Shown here one piece after another: positions 19,088 through 27,679 of a stretch of DNA of 64,000 bases. Each line of letters starts with the position of its first letter. Position 1 is the first letter of the stretch. Source of the stretch: SKHV01 sp963678565 (GTDB taxonomy: Bacteria; Bacteroidota; Bacteroidia; Bacteroidales; Prolixibacteraceae); contig OY782875.1 of NCBI GenBank assembly GCA_963678565.1, positions 2,666,001-2,730,000 of the forward strand, in the 5' to 3' direction. The translations under genes and the position numbers were made by a program. The notes beneath the pieces are model-generated. The model saw only the letters and a program-made list of their open reading frames with translations, was not told the origin of the DNA and did no database searches.

Positions 19088-20182
19088 ATGAAACACATTT
19101 TAAAACTCGTAATATTAGCAAGCATCATTTCCTTATTTGGATGTGATTTAAGTAGAAAAGAAATTGATTGGAAAAATGGAGTTGTGCAAGAACAATTCAT
19201 CTACGAGAAGGCTGATTTTCCTTCGTGTCATGCAGGAACTTTGGCTGAGACTCCTGAAGGTATTGTTGCAGCTTTTTTTGGTGGGACTCACGAACGTCAC
19301 CCGGATGTTTGTATCTATACCAGTCATTTAGTGAATAATGAGTGGACAACTCCGATTGCAGTGGCCGATGGAATTGCTGAAGACGGAACCCGTTATCCAA
19401 CTTGGAACCCAGTGCTCTTTCAAATTCCGGAAGGTGATCTTCTTTTATTTTACAAAGTAGGTCCACATCCGTCACAATGGTGGGGAATGATGAAACGCTC
19501 GGCTGACAATGGAAAAACTTGGAGCGATGCTGAAAAACTTCCAGAAGGATACATAGGACCTGTTAAAAACAAACCCGTTTTGTTAGAAGATGGCACTTTA
19601 ATTTGTCCTTCAAGTACCGAAGGAAACGGATGGAATGTGCATTTTGAAATGACCAAAGACTGGGGAAAAACTTGGACAAAAACAGAAAGCATTAACAACT
19701 ACAAGGTGCACAATATTATTCAACCAAGTATTTTGAAATATGAAAATGGCGATTTACAGATTCTATGTCGAAGTAAAAACGCTGTGTTAGTTTCTGCATG
19801 GTCGAGCGACAATGGACAAACTTGGGGATTAACACAAGCTTCTGGGTTGCCTAATAATAATTCAGGAACCGACGCGGTTACTCTTCAAGATGGTCGACAA
19901 TTGGTTGTTTACAATCACGTTGCTACGCCTGTTAATGCAAGTAAAGGCCATCGAACACCATTAAATGTTGCTGTGAGCAACAACGGTAAAGACTGGTATG
20001 CATCACTAATTTTAGAAGATTCTGAAATTAGTCAATACTCCTACCCTGCTGTAATCCAAGGGAGCGATGGAATGCTTCACATTATTTATACTTGGAGACG
20101 GGAAAAAATGAAATATGTAAAGGTAGACCCAACGCAATTAAATTTGGTGCCGATTGTAAACGAAAAATGGCCGGAGCTCTAA
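19088..20182 (+). CDS. Sialidase-like BNR-repeat beta-propeller lipoprotein
   Basis: A 364-residue lipoprotein (SLFGC, Cys 19). Asp-box motifs (SADNGKTW, TKDWGKTW, SSDNGQTW and a degenerate SNNGKDW) mark a six-bladed sialidase-fold propeller. The N-terminal FPSCHAGTLAE replaces the Arg-Ile-Pro start of true GH33 sialidases, and I see no clear Arg triad. It therefore may not hydrolyse sialic acid; related propellers act on rhamnose-uronate linkages or as lyases. It is tightly linked (4 bp) to the symporter gene, indicating co-production. The fold is confident; 'sialidase' is a fold label rather than a proven activity. Confidence 0.75.
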   Translation: MKHILKLVILASIISLFGCDLSRKEIDWKNGVVQEQFIYEKADFPSCHAGTLAETPEGIVAAFFGGTHERHPDVCIYTSHLVNNEWTTPIAVADGIAEDGTRYPTWNPVLFQIPEGDLLLFYKVGPHPSQWWGMMKRSADNGKTWSDAEKLPEGYIGPVKNKPVLLEDGTLICPSSTEGNGWNVHFEMTKDWGKTWTKTESINNYKVHNIIQPSILKYENGDLQILCRSKNAVLVSAWSSDNGQTWGLTQASGLPNNNSGTDAVTLQDGRQLVVYNHVATPVNASKGHRTPLNVAVSNNGKDWYASLILEDSEISQYSYPAVIQGSDGMLHIIYTWRREKMKYVKVDPTQLNLVPIVNEKWPEL

Positions 20183-20214
20183 AACTCTGATAGATATTTA
20201 AATATTATAGTAGT

Positions 20215-21594
20215 ATGAGAAGATTAATCGTTACTATACTCGCTTGGCTTGTTTGTAGTTTTGCATTTACACAAACATCAGATGATAAATTTCAACGCAC
20301 TTTAAGTGATGTACTAAACGACCTTGAAGTTAAATATCAAGTAAAGTTTCGTTTTTCAGATTCTTCGATACAAGCCGATTCCATGATCCTAGATTATGCC
20401 AATTGGCGATTTCGACCAGATTTTGATCAAACCATTCAAAATGTGTTAGCACCTTTCGATTTGGTTTGTATTCCCGATGGAAAGAATAAATATAAAATCC
20501 AAGGATATCGCTATCACCGTCGTTCAGTAGCAGAGGCAAAAGATTTTTTGGATTATTTGTCCTCTCTGTACGACAATAAGACAGAATGGGAAAAGCGTAG
20601 AAATGAAATTATTCCATGCTTGCGAAAAGCAATTCGCTTAGATTCAATTCCAGAAAAGCCAAACAGCAAAGTGATTCTGGTAAATAAAAGGAATTATGAC
20701 GGCTATCAGGTTGAAAACTTCTCTATAGAAATTTTACCGGGTGTTTATACCATGGGATCAATTTATCGTCCAGCAAAAGTTAAAGGTAAAATCCCGGTAG
20801 TACTTTGTCCAATTGGTCATTTTGGAAATGGTCGTTACCATGAACAAATCCAATATCGATGTGCCGGATTGGCAAAAATGGGTGCCATGGTTGCTACTTA
20901 TGATCTTTTTGCTTGGCAAGAGTCGGAATTACAATTTGACTCAAAAAAGCACCGATCGAGTTACGCCAATACCATTCAAGCTTTAAATAGCTTTCGGATA
21001 TTAGATTATTTGTTGTCTTTTAAATACGCCGACACCAATCGGGTTGGCATTACAGGTGCTTCGGGTGGCGGTAGTCACACTATGTTAATGGCCGCCATTG
21101 ATCCTCGCATCGATGTGAGCGTACCTACTGCAATGATGTCAGCAATTCATTACGGTGGATGCCCATGCGAAAGTGGAAATCCTATTCATTTTTGTGGAGG
21201 AGGAACCAATAATGTAGAAATTGCTGCACTTTTTGCACCAAAGCCATTATTGATAATTTCTGATGGTGGAGATTGGACAAGCAATGTTCCGAAGTTAGAG
21301 TTTCCCTTGCTTCAAAAGGTTTATGGTTTTTATGGCAACGATGCAATTGTAAAAAATGCCCATTTTGCCAATGAAGGACATGATTATGGAAAGAATAAGC
21401 GTGAAGCTATGTACCGTTTTATGATTGAACATTTGGAATTAGATCAATCAAAGTTATTTGATAAAAATGATGAATTAAATGAATCTACTATAACGATAGA
21501 AGATCAAAACTCATTGAAAGTTTTTGGAGATAATGGAGAAAGGTTCCCAGAAAATGCAGTCGACTTTGAAACCTTGAAGAGCTACTTTGAATAA
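20215..21594 (+). CDS. STN-like domain fused to alpha/beta-hydrolase sugar esterase
   Basis: A 459-residue exported protein (signal peptide about 1-20, FAFTQT). Residues about 24-100 look like an STN (secretin/TonB short N-terminal) domain: LSDVLNDLEVKYQVKFRFSD, then DQTIQNVLAPFDL and a YKIQGY ending. Residues about 150-430 form an alpha/beta hydrolase with nucleophile S283 in GASGGGS, an acidic residue D350 or D353 in SDGGDW, and H389 in EGHDYG. The hydrolase resembles acetyl-xylan-esterase/dienelactone-hydrolase-like enzymes near glycoside hydrolases, suggesting removal of acetyl or methyl esters. STN domains usually occur in TonB receptors and secretins, so this fusion is unusual. Last gene of the operon, followed by a strong hairpin. 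Confidence 0.75.
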   Translation: MRRLIVTILAWLVCSFAFTQTSDDKFQRTLSDVLNDLEVKYQVKFRFSDSSIQADSMILDYANWRFRPDFDQTIQNVLAPFDLVCIPDGKNKYKIQGYRYHRRSVAEAKDFLDYLSSLYDNKTEWEKRRNEIIPCLRKAIRLDSIPEKPNSKVILVNKRNYDGYQVENFSIEILPGVYTMGSIYRPAKVKGKIPVVLCPIGHFGNGRYHEQIQYRCAGLAKMGAMVATYDLFAWQESELQFDSKKHRSSYANTIQALNSFRILDYLLSFKYADTNRVGITGASGGGSHTMLMAAIDPRIDVSVPTAMMSAIHYGGCPCESGNPIHFCGGGTNNVEIAALFAPKPLLIISDGGDWTSNVPKLEFPLLQKVYGFYGNDAIVKNAHFANEGHDYGKNKREAMYRFMIEHLELDQSKLFDKNDELNESTITIEDQNSLKVFGDNGERFPENAVDFETLKSYFE

Positions 21595-21600
21595 AATATT

Positions 21601-21647
21601 GTCCAAAAAGGTTTCAGAATTAAAGAACTGAAAAAACCTTTTTGGAC
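21601..21647. terminator. Bidirectional terminator hairpin between convergent genes
   Basis: The arms 21601-21614 (GTCCAAAAAGGTTT) and 21634-21647 are perfect 14-bp inverted repeats around a 19-base loop. A-rich and T-rich tracts lie within the arms. The hairpin sits between the stop codons of the convergent genes ending at 21594 and 21658. Confidence 0.75.
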
Positions 21648-21657
21648 AACCTTTTAC

Positions 21658-22683
21658 CTACAAATTATATTGTTCGTTTATCTTATCTATATCCGATTGA
21701 TTTTCAAATTGGAAAGAATACATGATTGCTTCTAATTGTCGAACGTAGTTACGCTTATCTTTACTTGGAGCATAAACATAACCATCTAAAACAACAACTC
21801 TATTCTCAAGTAAATCTAATACTGCCAATTGAATAAATGGTCCTCCCATAAAGTCATTCTCAACACGCCACAATCCCCTAATCTCAGTGGCATAATTGGT
21901 ACTAATTGTTTTTGGGTAAATATTAAAAGGTACGTCCATTACGGTCGACATGTAAGACCCTTCAATCGATCCAGGTACATTTTCCTTTAATACTTGGTTT
22001 CTTTTTCGAATTAGATAGTCGGTTGTAAAGGTACTATCCGATTCGTAGGGAAAAGAATAAACAAAGATGCCTTGATCTATTGCATTTGTCCTAAATAACA
22101 ACCACATAAAATTATCTCTATTTTCAGTCACTTCCCAGCCCGGAGGAGCAAAAATACTAAATCCAAAGGCCTCTTTAGTAGCATTCGAAATTGATTTTAA
22201 ATTATAAGTGCTATAATTATGTTTTAAACGTTTACGTTCAGCACCTAAAAAGTAACCTTCAATTTTAGATGCATTATCATTTAAAATTTGAATAAATTCA
22301 GTTTGAGACTTTGCTTCTATATTTAAAGTCGCTTGAAGAAAGGCATGTCGATCATTTTTAAATACAATACCAGACTTCGATACGGAAGGACTTATTGTAC
22401 AAAAAATCAAATTTCTGCTCGTTTTAAATATATCACCATAACCTTCCTTTGGGATTTGAATTAAGTTAAACAAGGGTTCGCTTTGCGGTAATCCTGGAAC
22501 ATCAGCTGCAAGTATATCGCGAAGAGCTTTTCCAGCATCGGTAGACCAATGATTCTCAGACATTACGATTACTAATTCACCGGCTTTTCCGGTAACATTT
22601 TTCTTCATTGGGGTACTATTTTTGTTTTCTCCACATCCAAAAAACATAACAAGTACCGCAATAGCAACTGCAATTTTTTTCAT
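21658..22683 (-). CDS. DUF4837 family lipoprotein
   Basis: A lipoprotein of 341 residues when started at the ATG at 22683 (MKKIAVAIAVLVMFFGC). An upstream in-frame ATG at 22713 would put ten extra residues before the signal peptide and is less likely. The body matches the Bacteroidota-specific DUF4837 family: GELVIVMSENHW, AGKALRDILAADVPGLPQ and LFNLIQIP near the N-terminus. No enzymatic motif is visible and the function is unknown. It is downstream of tatA but separated by a terminator, and converges on the glycan operon. Confidence 0.8.
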   Translation of the reverse strand: MKKIAVAIAVLVMFFGCGENKNSTPMKKNVTGKAGELVIVMSENHWSTDAGKALRDILAADVPGLPQSEPLFNLIQIPKEGYGDIFKTSRNLIFCTISPSVSKSGIVFKNDRHAFLQATLNIEAKSQTEFIQILNDNASKIEGYFLGAERKRLKHNYSTYNLKSISNATKEAFGFSIFAPPGWEVTENRDNFMWLLFRTNAIDQGIFVYSFPYESDSTFTTDYLIRKRNQVLKENVPGSIEGSYMSTVMDVPFNIYPKTISTNYATEIRGLWRVENDFMGGPFIQLAVLDLLENRVVVLDGYVYAPSKDKRNYVRQLEAIMYSFQFENQSDIDKINEQYNL

Positions 22684-22720
22684 ATTCGTCGATTTTAATA
22701 ACGTTTCCATCAATACGAAA

Positions 22721-22748
22721 CAAAAACCCCGCCAAAAATGGCAGGGTT
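22721..22748 (-). terminator. Rho-independent terminator after tatA
   Basis: Read on the minus strand, AACCCTGCC and GGCGGGGTT pair (one G-T wobble) around a 6-base loop and are followed by a short T-run. It sits just downstream of tatA and upstream of the DUF4837 gene. Confidence 0.75.
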
Positions 22749-22779
22749 ATAAATATATTGTTCTTAGTATCAATTTTTT

Positions 22780-22968
22780 CTATTTCTCAATATTGGCATC
22801 TTTCTTATCCTCGCCTTTGTTGGCATCTTTAAACTCTTTCATTCCTTTTCCAAGTCCTTTCATTAGTTCAGGAATTTTACGGCCACCAAAAAGCAATAAT
22901 ACCACAAGAATAATTAATATCCACTCGTGACCTCCTAAAAAACCGACTATAATCAACAATAAGCTCAT
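22780..22968 (-). CDS. tatA: Sec-independent protein translocase TatA/TatE
   Basis: A 62-residue single-span membrane protein. The helix about 13-27 (EWILIILVVLLLF) is followed by the FGGRKIPEL hinge (family FGxxKLPEL) and an amphipathic helix (MKGLGKGMKEFKDANK), then a charged tail. TatA forms the pore-lining component that moves folded twin-arginine proteins across the inner membrane together with TatC, which is not in this window. Its length and order match the family exactly. A TATATTTG -7 element lies upstream on the minus strand (22990-22997), and a terminator follows, so it is probably its own transcription unit. Confidence 0.93.
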   Translation of the reverse strand: MSLLLIIVGFLGGHEWILIILVVLLLFGGRKIPELMKGLGKGMKEFKDANKGEDKKDANIEK

Positions 22969-22989
22969 AATTTCAATATTTTATTCATA

Positions 22990-22997
22990 CAAATATA
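22990..22997 (-). promoter_or_regulatory. -7 element TATATTTG for tatA
   Basis: CAAATATA on the plus strand reads TATATTTG on the minus strand, matching the TAnnTTTG consensus about 22 bp before the tatA start. I do not see a good -33 match. Confidence 0.45.
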
Positions 22998-23020
22998 ACG
23001 AACATTTTTATAGTATTCTG

Positions 23021-24349
23021 CTATTTTCCAAACAGCCTTAGCACATCGTTGGCATTGGCATAAACCACCAACAACATTAATATTGAAAGACCAACAATTT
23101 GCGCATACTCTAAGAATTTATCATTCGGTTTTCTACCCGAAATCATTTCGTACAACACAAACATTACATGTCCGCCATCAAGTGCAGGAATTGGCAAAAT
23201 ATTCATAATTCCAAGAATAATCGAAAGAAATGCGGTCATATCCCAAAATGCAGCCCAATTCCATACCGATGGGAAAATATTCCCTATGGTAATAAAACCG
23301 CCTAATTGCTCGTAACCTTTGGTGGTACGATTAAAAATTAATTTGAATTGCTTTAGATAATCTACTGAAGTTTGCCAGCCTTTTTCAATTCCGGCAGGGA
23401 TCGACTCCCAAAAACCATAGCGTTTGGTTTCGAACTCAAAATTCGAAGCATTTGCATTCGACAACTGAATTCCGATCATTCCATTTTTATTCACCGGTAT
23501 GTCTATATCCATAATTTCACTACCGCGCTTAATTGTAAATGGCAATGTTTTCTCTTTATTGGCTGCGATAGTTTCGGTAAATTCATTAAAGTATTCAAAA
23601 TTAATACCTTTAACGGCTATAATTTCATCTCCTAGTATTAATCCAGCTTCCTTGGCACCCGATTTCTTTGAAAAACCTTCAACCGTAAGTTGATATGGCA
23701 CACGAATTCCAATTACCCCTTTGGCTTTCATCATTTTGGCAATATCCTCCTCAGTAATATCGATGTTAACAATTTCGCCACCACGATTTACTTCAACTGT
23801 TTTTGCCTTCTCTAAAATTATCGTTGGAAGAATTTCATGAAAACTTTCCACTTCATGTCCGTCGATTGTCAAAATTTTATCGCCATCTCGAAAACCAATT
23901 TCTTCGCCAACAGCACTTGCTTCGATACCATAAGTTACATTTTCGTTGGGCAAATATTGTTCTCCCCATGCATACAATACACCAATATAAATAATAAGCG
24001 CTGCTAAAAAATTCATTAAAACTCCACCAACCATAATCAACAATCGCTGATAAGCTGGCTTTGATCGAAACTCATAAGGCTGTGGCGGCTGTTTTAATTG
24101 CTCTTTGTCCATCGACTCATCAATCATTCCGGCAATTTTTACATATCCACCTAAAGGAAGCCATCCTAATCCATATTCGGTTTCACCTCTTTTTGTTTTA
24201 AACAATGAAAAACCCAAATTGAAAAAGAGATAGAATTTCTCAACACGACATTTAAACACTTTCGCAAAAATGAAGTGTCCCATCTCATGGATAATAATCA
24301 ATAAGGAAAGACTTAAAACAAATTGCGCAATTTTCACTAAAACATCCAT
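23021..24349 (-). CDS. rseP: Site-2 intramembrane zinc metalloprotease RseP
   Basis: A 442-residue polytopic inner-membrane protease. The zinc-binding HEMGH is at residues 21-25 in the first membrane helix. Two PDZ domains are visible (about 135-205 and 215-290, the second with GAKEAGLILGDEIIAVKG), and the third metal ligand is in LDGGH near residue 390. It performs the second, intramembrane cut of anti-sigma or signal-peptide substrates. Adjacent to dxr (13-bp gap), a conserved arrangement in Bacteroidota. Length and motifs are normal, so it should be active. Confidence 0.93.
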   Translation of the reverse strand: MDVLVKIAQFVLSLSLLIIIHEMGHFIFAKVFKCRVEKFYLFFNLGFSLFKTKRGETEYGLGWLPLGGYVKIAGMIDESMDKEQLKQPPQPYEFRSKPAYQRLLIMVGGVLMNFLAALIIYIGVLYAWGEQYLPNENVTYGIEASAVGEEIGFRDGDKILTIDGHEVESFHEILPTIILEKAKTVEVNRGGEIVNIDITEEDIAKMMKAKGVIGIRVPYQLTVEGFSKKSGAKEAGLILGDEIIAVKGINFEYFNEFTETIAANKEKTLPFTIKRGSEIMDIDIPVNKNGMIGIQLSNANASNFEFETKRYGFWESIPAGIEKGWQTSVDYLKQFKLIFNRTTKGYEQLGGFITIGNIFPSVWNWAAFWDMTAFLSIILGIMNILPIPALDGGHVMFVLYEMISGRKPNDKFLEYAQIVGLSILMLLVVYANANDVLRLFGK

Positions 24350-24362
24350 ATATATTCTTAAT

Positions 24363-25511
24363 TTATTTTACAAAAGTTTGTGCTACTTTTCTGGCTTCAA
24401 AATCACTATTCACATAATCCTCTAACTCAGGATGCTTAATAAAAGGAATTTTCTCCAGTGTTTGTTCAATCACATTTGGCATTTCTAAGAAACCTATTTT
24501 ATCTTCAAGAAATCTTTGCACCACTACTTCGTTGGCAGCATTAATTACACAAGCAGCATTGCCGCCACGTTGCATTGCGTCGTAGGCAATCGCAAGGTTA
24601 CGAAATTTTTTCGTATCGGGAGCACTAAATGTCAACTCTGGATAATCTAAAAAACTAAATCGTTTAAAGTTATTTTTAACACGATCGGGATAACTTAATG
24701 CATACTGAATTGGTAAACGCATATCTGGCAAACCCATTTGTGCTTTTATTGAGCCATCGTTGAACTGAACTAAGGAATGAATTATACTTTGTGGATGCAC
24801 GATTACTTCAATTTCATCGGCAGTTAAATCAAAAAGCCATTTTGCTTCGATTACTTCAAATCCTTTATTCATTAAAGTAGCTGAGTCGATGGTTATTTTT
24901 GCTCCCATGTCCCAGTTTGGATGCGCCAAGGCCTCTTTTCGGGTAACAAATTCTAACTGTTCGTAGGTGTAATTTCGAAAAGGACCACCGCTGCAGGTAA
25001 GCAGAATTTTCTCCAAGTTTTCGCGGCGCTCTCCTGCCATACTTTGAAAAATTGCAGAATGTTCTGAATCAATTGGTAGCAATGGCACCTTATACTCTTT
25101 GGCCAAACGAGTGATTAAATCACCGGCAACAACTAAGGTTTCTTTGTTGGCCAATGCTATTGGTTTCTTTGCCTTGATAGCACTTATAACAGGTTGCAAC
25201 CCTGCATAACCAACCATTGCAGCTACTACAACATCAACAGCTTCGTCTTTAACTACTTGTTGCAAAGCCAATTCCCCAGTAAATACCTCAATGCCTTTCA
25301 GTCCAAGAATTTCACTTACTTCATCGTAATATTCTTCGTCGGCAATTACCACGTAATTGGGTTTGTACTTTAATGCTTGTTGAATCAGTAAATCGGCACT
25401 TTTATTGGCTGTTAGAACTTCAATGTTGAATAAATTTGGATTAGAATCAACAACCTCCAATACTTGAGTTCCGATTGATCCTGTTGATCCAAGAAGTGCA
25501 AGGTTTCGCAT
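24363..25511 (-). CDS. dxr: 1-deoxy-D-xylulose 5-phosphate reductoisomerase
   Basis: The second enzyme of the MEP isoprenoid pathway, converting DXP to MEP with NADPH and a divalent metal. The nucleotide-binding motif LLGSTGSIGTQ is at the N-terminus. The metal and substrate motifs DSEHSAIFQ, SGGPFR and TLMNKGFEVIEA are intact. The start at 25511 (MRNLALLG; 25514 is an adjacent alternative) places the Rossmann strand at the N-terminus. A longer reading to 25574 would add a hydrophobic leader overlapping the upstream gene and is rejected. About 382 residues, normal for the family. Another MEP gene, ispH, begins at the window's right end. Confidence 0.95.
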   Translation of the reverse strand: MRNLALLGSTGSIGTQVLEVVDSNPNLFNIEVLTANKSADLLIQQALKYKPNYVVIADEEYYDEVSEILGLKGIEVFTGELALQQVVKDEAVDVVVAAMVGYAGLQPVISAIKAKKPIALANKETLVVAGDLITRLAKEYKVPLLPIDSEHSAIFQSMAGERRENLEKILLTCSGGPFRNYTYEQLEFVTRKEALAHPNWDMGAKITIDSATLMNKGFEVIEAKWLFDLTADEIEVIVHPQSIIHSLVQFNDGSIKAQMGLPDMRLPIQYALSYPDRVKNNFKRFSFLDYPELTFSAPDTKKFRNLAIAYDAMQRGGNAACVINAANEVVVQRFLEDKIGFLEMPNVIEQTLEKIPFIKHPELEDYVNSDFEARKVAQTFVK

Positions 25512-25525
25512 CATGAATAATAAGG

Positions 25526-26383
25526 TTAGAATGAAATAAAATTTTCTGGATTTAAAGGTTTTCCATTTTGCCACATTTCAAAATGTAAATGTGGGCCGGT
25601 AGATAATTCACCTTCATTGCCCATGATTGCAATAATATCGCCGGTTTTCACTTTTTGACCTTGTTTCACCAGCATCGATGAATTGTGTTTATATATTGAT
25701 ACTAAATTATATGTATGTTGAATTTGTACAACGTAACCTGTTTGAATCGACCATTCGGCAAAAATCACAGTTCCATCATAAATTGAAGAAACAGGAGCAT
25801 TTGTTTTCCCAACAATATCAACGCCCCAATGCCCAGGAGTTTCAACGAATTTATTGATCACGATTCCGTTCAAAGGAGCAAAGAAATTAATCGTAGATAA
25901 ATCATCTGGATCTTTTTCGTTGGCTGAAAAGGAAAACTTATAGGCATCGATATTAATTAAATTATCGAAAATTGAATCATTCGAAGCTACTGCTTCAAAT
26001 TCATTATCTCGAAACAAGTTATTTTCGTTGTAGGTTTCCTCTTGAACTATTTCTCCTTTAATAACAGATTGAATTTTTTCTAAATAATTATCCCGAAAAG
26101 TAATTTGAGCTTCTAAGGAATCAATCTTTAATGCATTATTGATAATCGTTTGTCGAAAAGTATTGGCCGGATACCCCGGAACCAAATATTTTGCGGGAGT
26201 ATAGAAAAACATTAAAGTGCTTAACCCTGCAACAACAATTATGATTGCAAAAACAATTGCTGCAACCTTAAATCGCGAGATAGATGAATCGACCACCTTA
26301 ACATAAGTACCTCTTTGGTAGATACTTATTTTATAGCTCTTAAAAAGTTTTTTAAAGAAGTTAAATTTTCGCTGGCCCATCAC
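25526..26383 (-). CDS. Membrane-anchored M23 (LytM-type) peptidase
   Basis: A 285-residue protein with a short cytoplasmic head, one membrane span (about 39-60, VAAIVFAIIIVVAGLSTLMFF), a helical linker likely to be coiled coil (about 80-115) and a C-terminal M23 domain. Zinc motifs HWGVDI and GPHLHFEM are both present, so it may cleave peptidoglycan cross-bridges rather than being a degenerate activator. It is the first gene of the dxr-rseP cluster. Two tandem ATGs occur at 26383/26380. A TAAATTTG -7-like element lies at 26400-26407 on the minus strand. Confidence 0.88.
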   Translation of the reverse strand: MMGQRKFNFFKKLFKSYKISIYQRGTYVKVVDSSISRFKVAAIVFAIIIVVAGLSTLMFFYTPAKYLVPGYPANTFRQTIINNALKIDSLEAQITFRDNYLEKIQSVIKGEIVQEETYNENNLFRDNEFEAVASNDSIFDNLINIDAYKFSFSANEKDPDDLSTINFFAPLNGIVINKFVETPGHWGVDIVGKTNAPVSSIYDGTVIFAEWSIQTGYVVQIQHTYNLVSIYKHNSSMLVKQGQKVKTGDIIAIMGNEGELSTGPHLHFEMWQNGKPLNPENFISF

Positions 26384-26399
26384 ATATTAATATGAAGCA

Positions 26400-26407
26400 C
26401 AAATTTA
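26400..26407 (-). promoter_or_regulatory. Candidate -7 element TAAATTTG for the M23-dxr-rseP operon
   Basis: CAAATTTA on the plus strand reads TAAATTTG on the minus strand, matching TAnnTTTG 17 bp before the ATG at 26383. The -33 element is not clear. Confidence 0.4.
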
Positions 26408-26483
26408 AAAATTATTAACAATAATAGGGTTTCGGCCCCAAAACATAAAGCATAAAAAAACTTAAGAAATTATTGAAGATAAT

Positions 26484-26514
26484 TTTGGTGGAATAAAATG
26501 CTTGACTATATTTG
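26484..26514 (+). promoter_or_regulatory. Promoter of the initiator tRNA gene
   Basis: TTTG at 26484-26487 and TATATTTG at 26507-26514 are separated by 19 bp, an exact fit to the Bacteroidota TTTG-N19-TAnnTTTG consensus. It lies about 35 bp upstream of the tRNA. Confidence 0.75.
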
Positions 26515-26548
26515 CATCCGCGTTACAGAAATAAAGACGCTTGGTTAT

Positions 26549-26621
26549 TGCGGGGTGGAGCAGTTGGTAGCTCGTCGGGCTCATAACCCGAAGGCCACAG
26601 GTTCGAGTCCTGTCCCCGCTA
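26549..26621 (+). tRNA. tRNA-fMet: Initiator tRNA-Met (CAT anticodon)
   Basis: The cloverleaf is clear: acceptor GCGGGG pairs with CCCCGC, the D-arm is TGGAGCAGTTGGTAGCTC, the anticodon loop is CTCATAA, the T-arm is ACAGG/CCTGT around TTCGAGT, and the discriminator is A. Two features mark it as initiator rather than elongator: an unpaired first base (T against T at positions 1 and 72) and three consecutive G-C pairs (GGG/CCC) in the anticodon stem. The CCA end is not encoded. Confidence 0.95.
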
Positions 26622-26628
26622 CAAAAGA

Positions 26629-26657
26629 AAAAGTCGGTATTATTACCGGCTTTTTTT
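26629..26657 (+). terminator. Terminator after initiator tRNA
   Basis: GTCGGTA (26633-26639) pairs with TACCGGC (26644-26650, one G-T wobble) around TTAT and is followed by seven T. Confidence 0.85.
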
Positions 26658-26716
26658 ATGTTCAATTTTTTAGCTTTCACCCCATCTTTTCGATAAAATC
26701 GTTACATTTTATAAAT

Positions 26717-26724
26717 TATCTTTG
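26717..26724 (+). promoter_or_regulatory. Candidate -7 element TATCTTTG
   Basis: Matches TAnnTTTG, 17 bp upstream of the methylase ATG. The -33 element is weak. Confidence 0.4.
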
Positions 26725-26740
26725 AGCCAAAATCAATAAC

Positions 26741-27679
26741 ATGCAAGCGAAACACCTTTATCTTTTTAATTATAACACCAACGAAAATGACTTATGCAAA
26801 TTCGAATCAAAGTTTGTTTTCGAACAAGAGGAAAAAAATAAGTTATTATTCTCCAATAAAAAGATAGAACCATCTTGTAGCGCCTTCATCAAAAAAAGAG
26901 TTGATATTTTAGCTTTTTCAGAAGACTATTCTGTGCTCATTGATGATATAAAAAAGAAAAACATCACCATTGAAGCATTCAAAGTTGAATACTTGGTATT
27001 GGATGGTGACCAAACCGAATACAACAACAGGCTGAAAATATTAAAAGACATTGGTTTTTCAATTGAAGGCGATCCCGATTACTACCATCCGATCAAAACA
27101 TTTGCAATTTGTAAATACAACAACACTTGGTATTTTGGGGAGCTAATCAAGAATAGCTTCAACTGGCATAAGCACAAATCAAAACCGTGTTCATATAGTA
27201 ACTCTATAAGTGTTAGCATTGCCAAAGTTTTGGCAAACGTTGCATCAAAGGCTGACAAAACAGTAAAGCTATTAGACGCCTGTTGTGGTGTTGGTACCAT
27301 TTTATTAGAAGCTTGTTTTGCAGGATACAATATCGAAGGTTGCGATATCAACCCCAAAGTTTGTGCACATGCCAGAAAAAATCTAGCCCACTTTAATTAT
27401 TCTACTTCGGTCTATTATTCCGATGTAGCAAACATTCAAAACTATTACGATGCTGCTATCATCGACCTTCCGTATAATTTATTTAGTCACACCAACGATC
27501 AATTGCTTGAGCATATTATTATATCGGCAGCAAAAATTGCCGAACGTATAATAATAGTTTCGACAAGCGACATTTCTAAATTAATAACTAAGGCCCAATT
27601 GCAAATTTTGGATTATTGCAGTGTGAACAAAATTGGGAAAGGAAATTTCAATCGAAAAATCTGGGTTTGTAAAAAATAA
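26741..27679 (+). CDS. UPF0020/TRM11-like RNA N2-guanine methyltransferase-type protein
   Basis: A 312-residue cytoplasmic protein with a C-terminal Rossmann methyltransferase. The SAM-binding motif is LLDACCGVGTILLEA (about 185-200), the acidic ribose-binding strand is IEGCDINP, and the catalytic N-methyltransferase motif is DLPYNL (variant of (D/N)PPY). The N-terminal half is variable, as in the TRM11/THUMP-like RNA methylases that modify tRNA or rRNA guanines. A TATCTTTG -7-like element is at 26717-26724. It stands alone between the tRNA and the B12 operon. The target RNA cannot be inferred. Confidence 0.8.
   Translation: MQAKHLYLFNYNTNENDLCKFESKFVFEQEEKNKLLFSNKKIEPSCSAFIKKRVDILAFSEDYSVLIDDIKKKNITIEAFKVEYLVLDGDQTEYNNRLKILKDIGFSIEGDPDYYHPIKTFAICKYNNTWYFGELIKNSFNWHKHKSKPCSYSNSISVSIAKVLANVASKADKTVKLLDACCGVGTILLEACFAGYNIEGCDINPKVCAHARKNLAHFNYSTSVYYSDVANIQNYYDAAIIDLPYNLFSHTNDQLLEHIIISAAKIAERIIIVSTSDISKLITKAQLQILDYCSVNKIGKGNFNRKIWVCKK

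Noticed and set aside
19088..20182. True sialidase with a sialic-acid catabolic operon
   Set aside because: Asp boxes are present but the arginine triad is not evident and nanE/nanK-type genes are absent; the aldolase alone is not diagnostic.
24363..25574. Longer dxr start at 25574
   Set aside because: It would overlap the M23 gene and place a hydrophobic stretch before the NADPH-binding strand; 25511/25514 fits the family.
26549..26621. Elongator tRNA-Met
   Set aside because: The three G-C pairs in the anticodon stem and the mismatched 1-72 pair identify an initiator.
26462..26725. Two overlapping short open frames (72 and 75 codons) across the initiator tRNA, one on each strand
   Set aside because: They are translations of the tRNA and its antisense; such products (e.g. 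with RTRTCGL or VEQLVARRAHNP) are well-known annotation artefacts.
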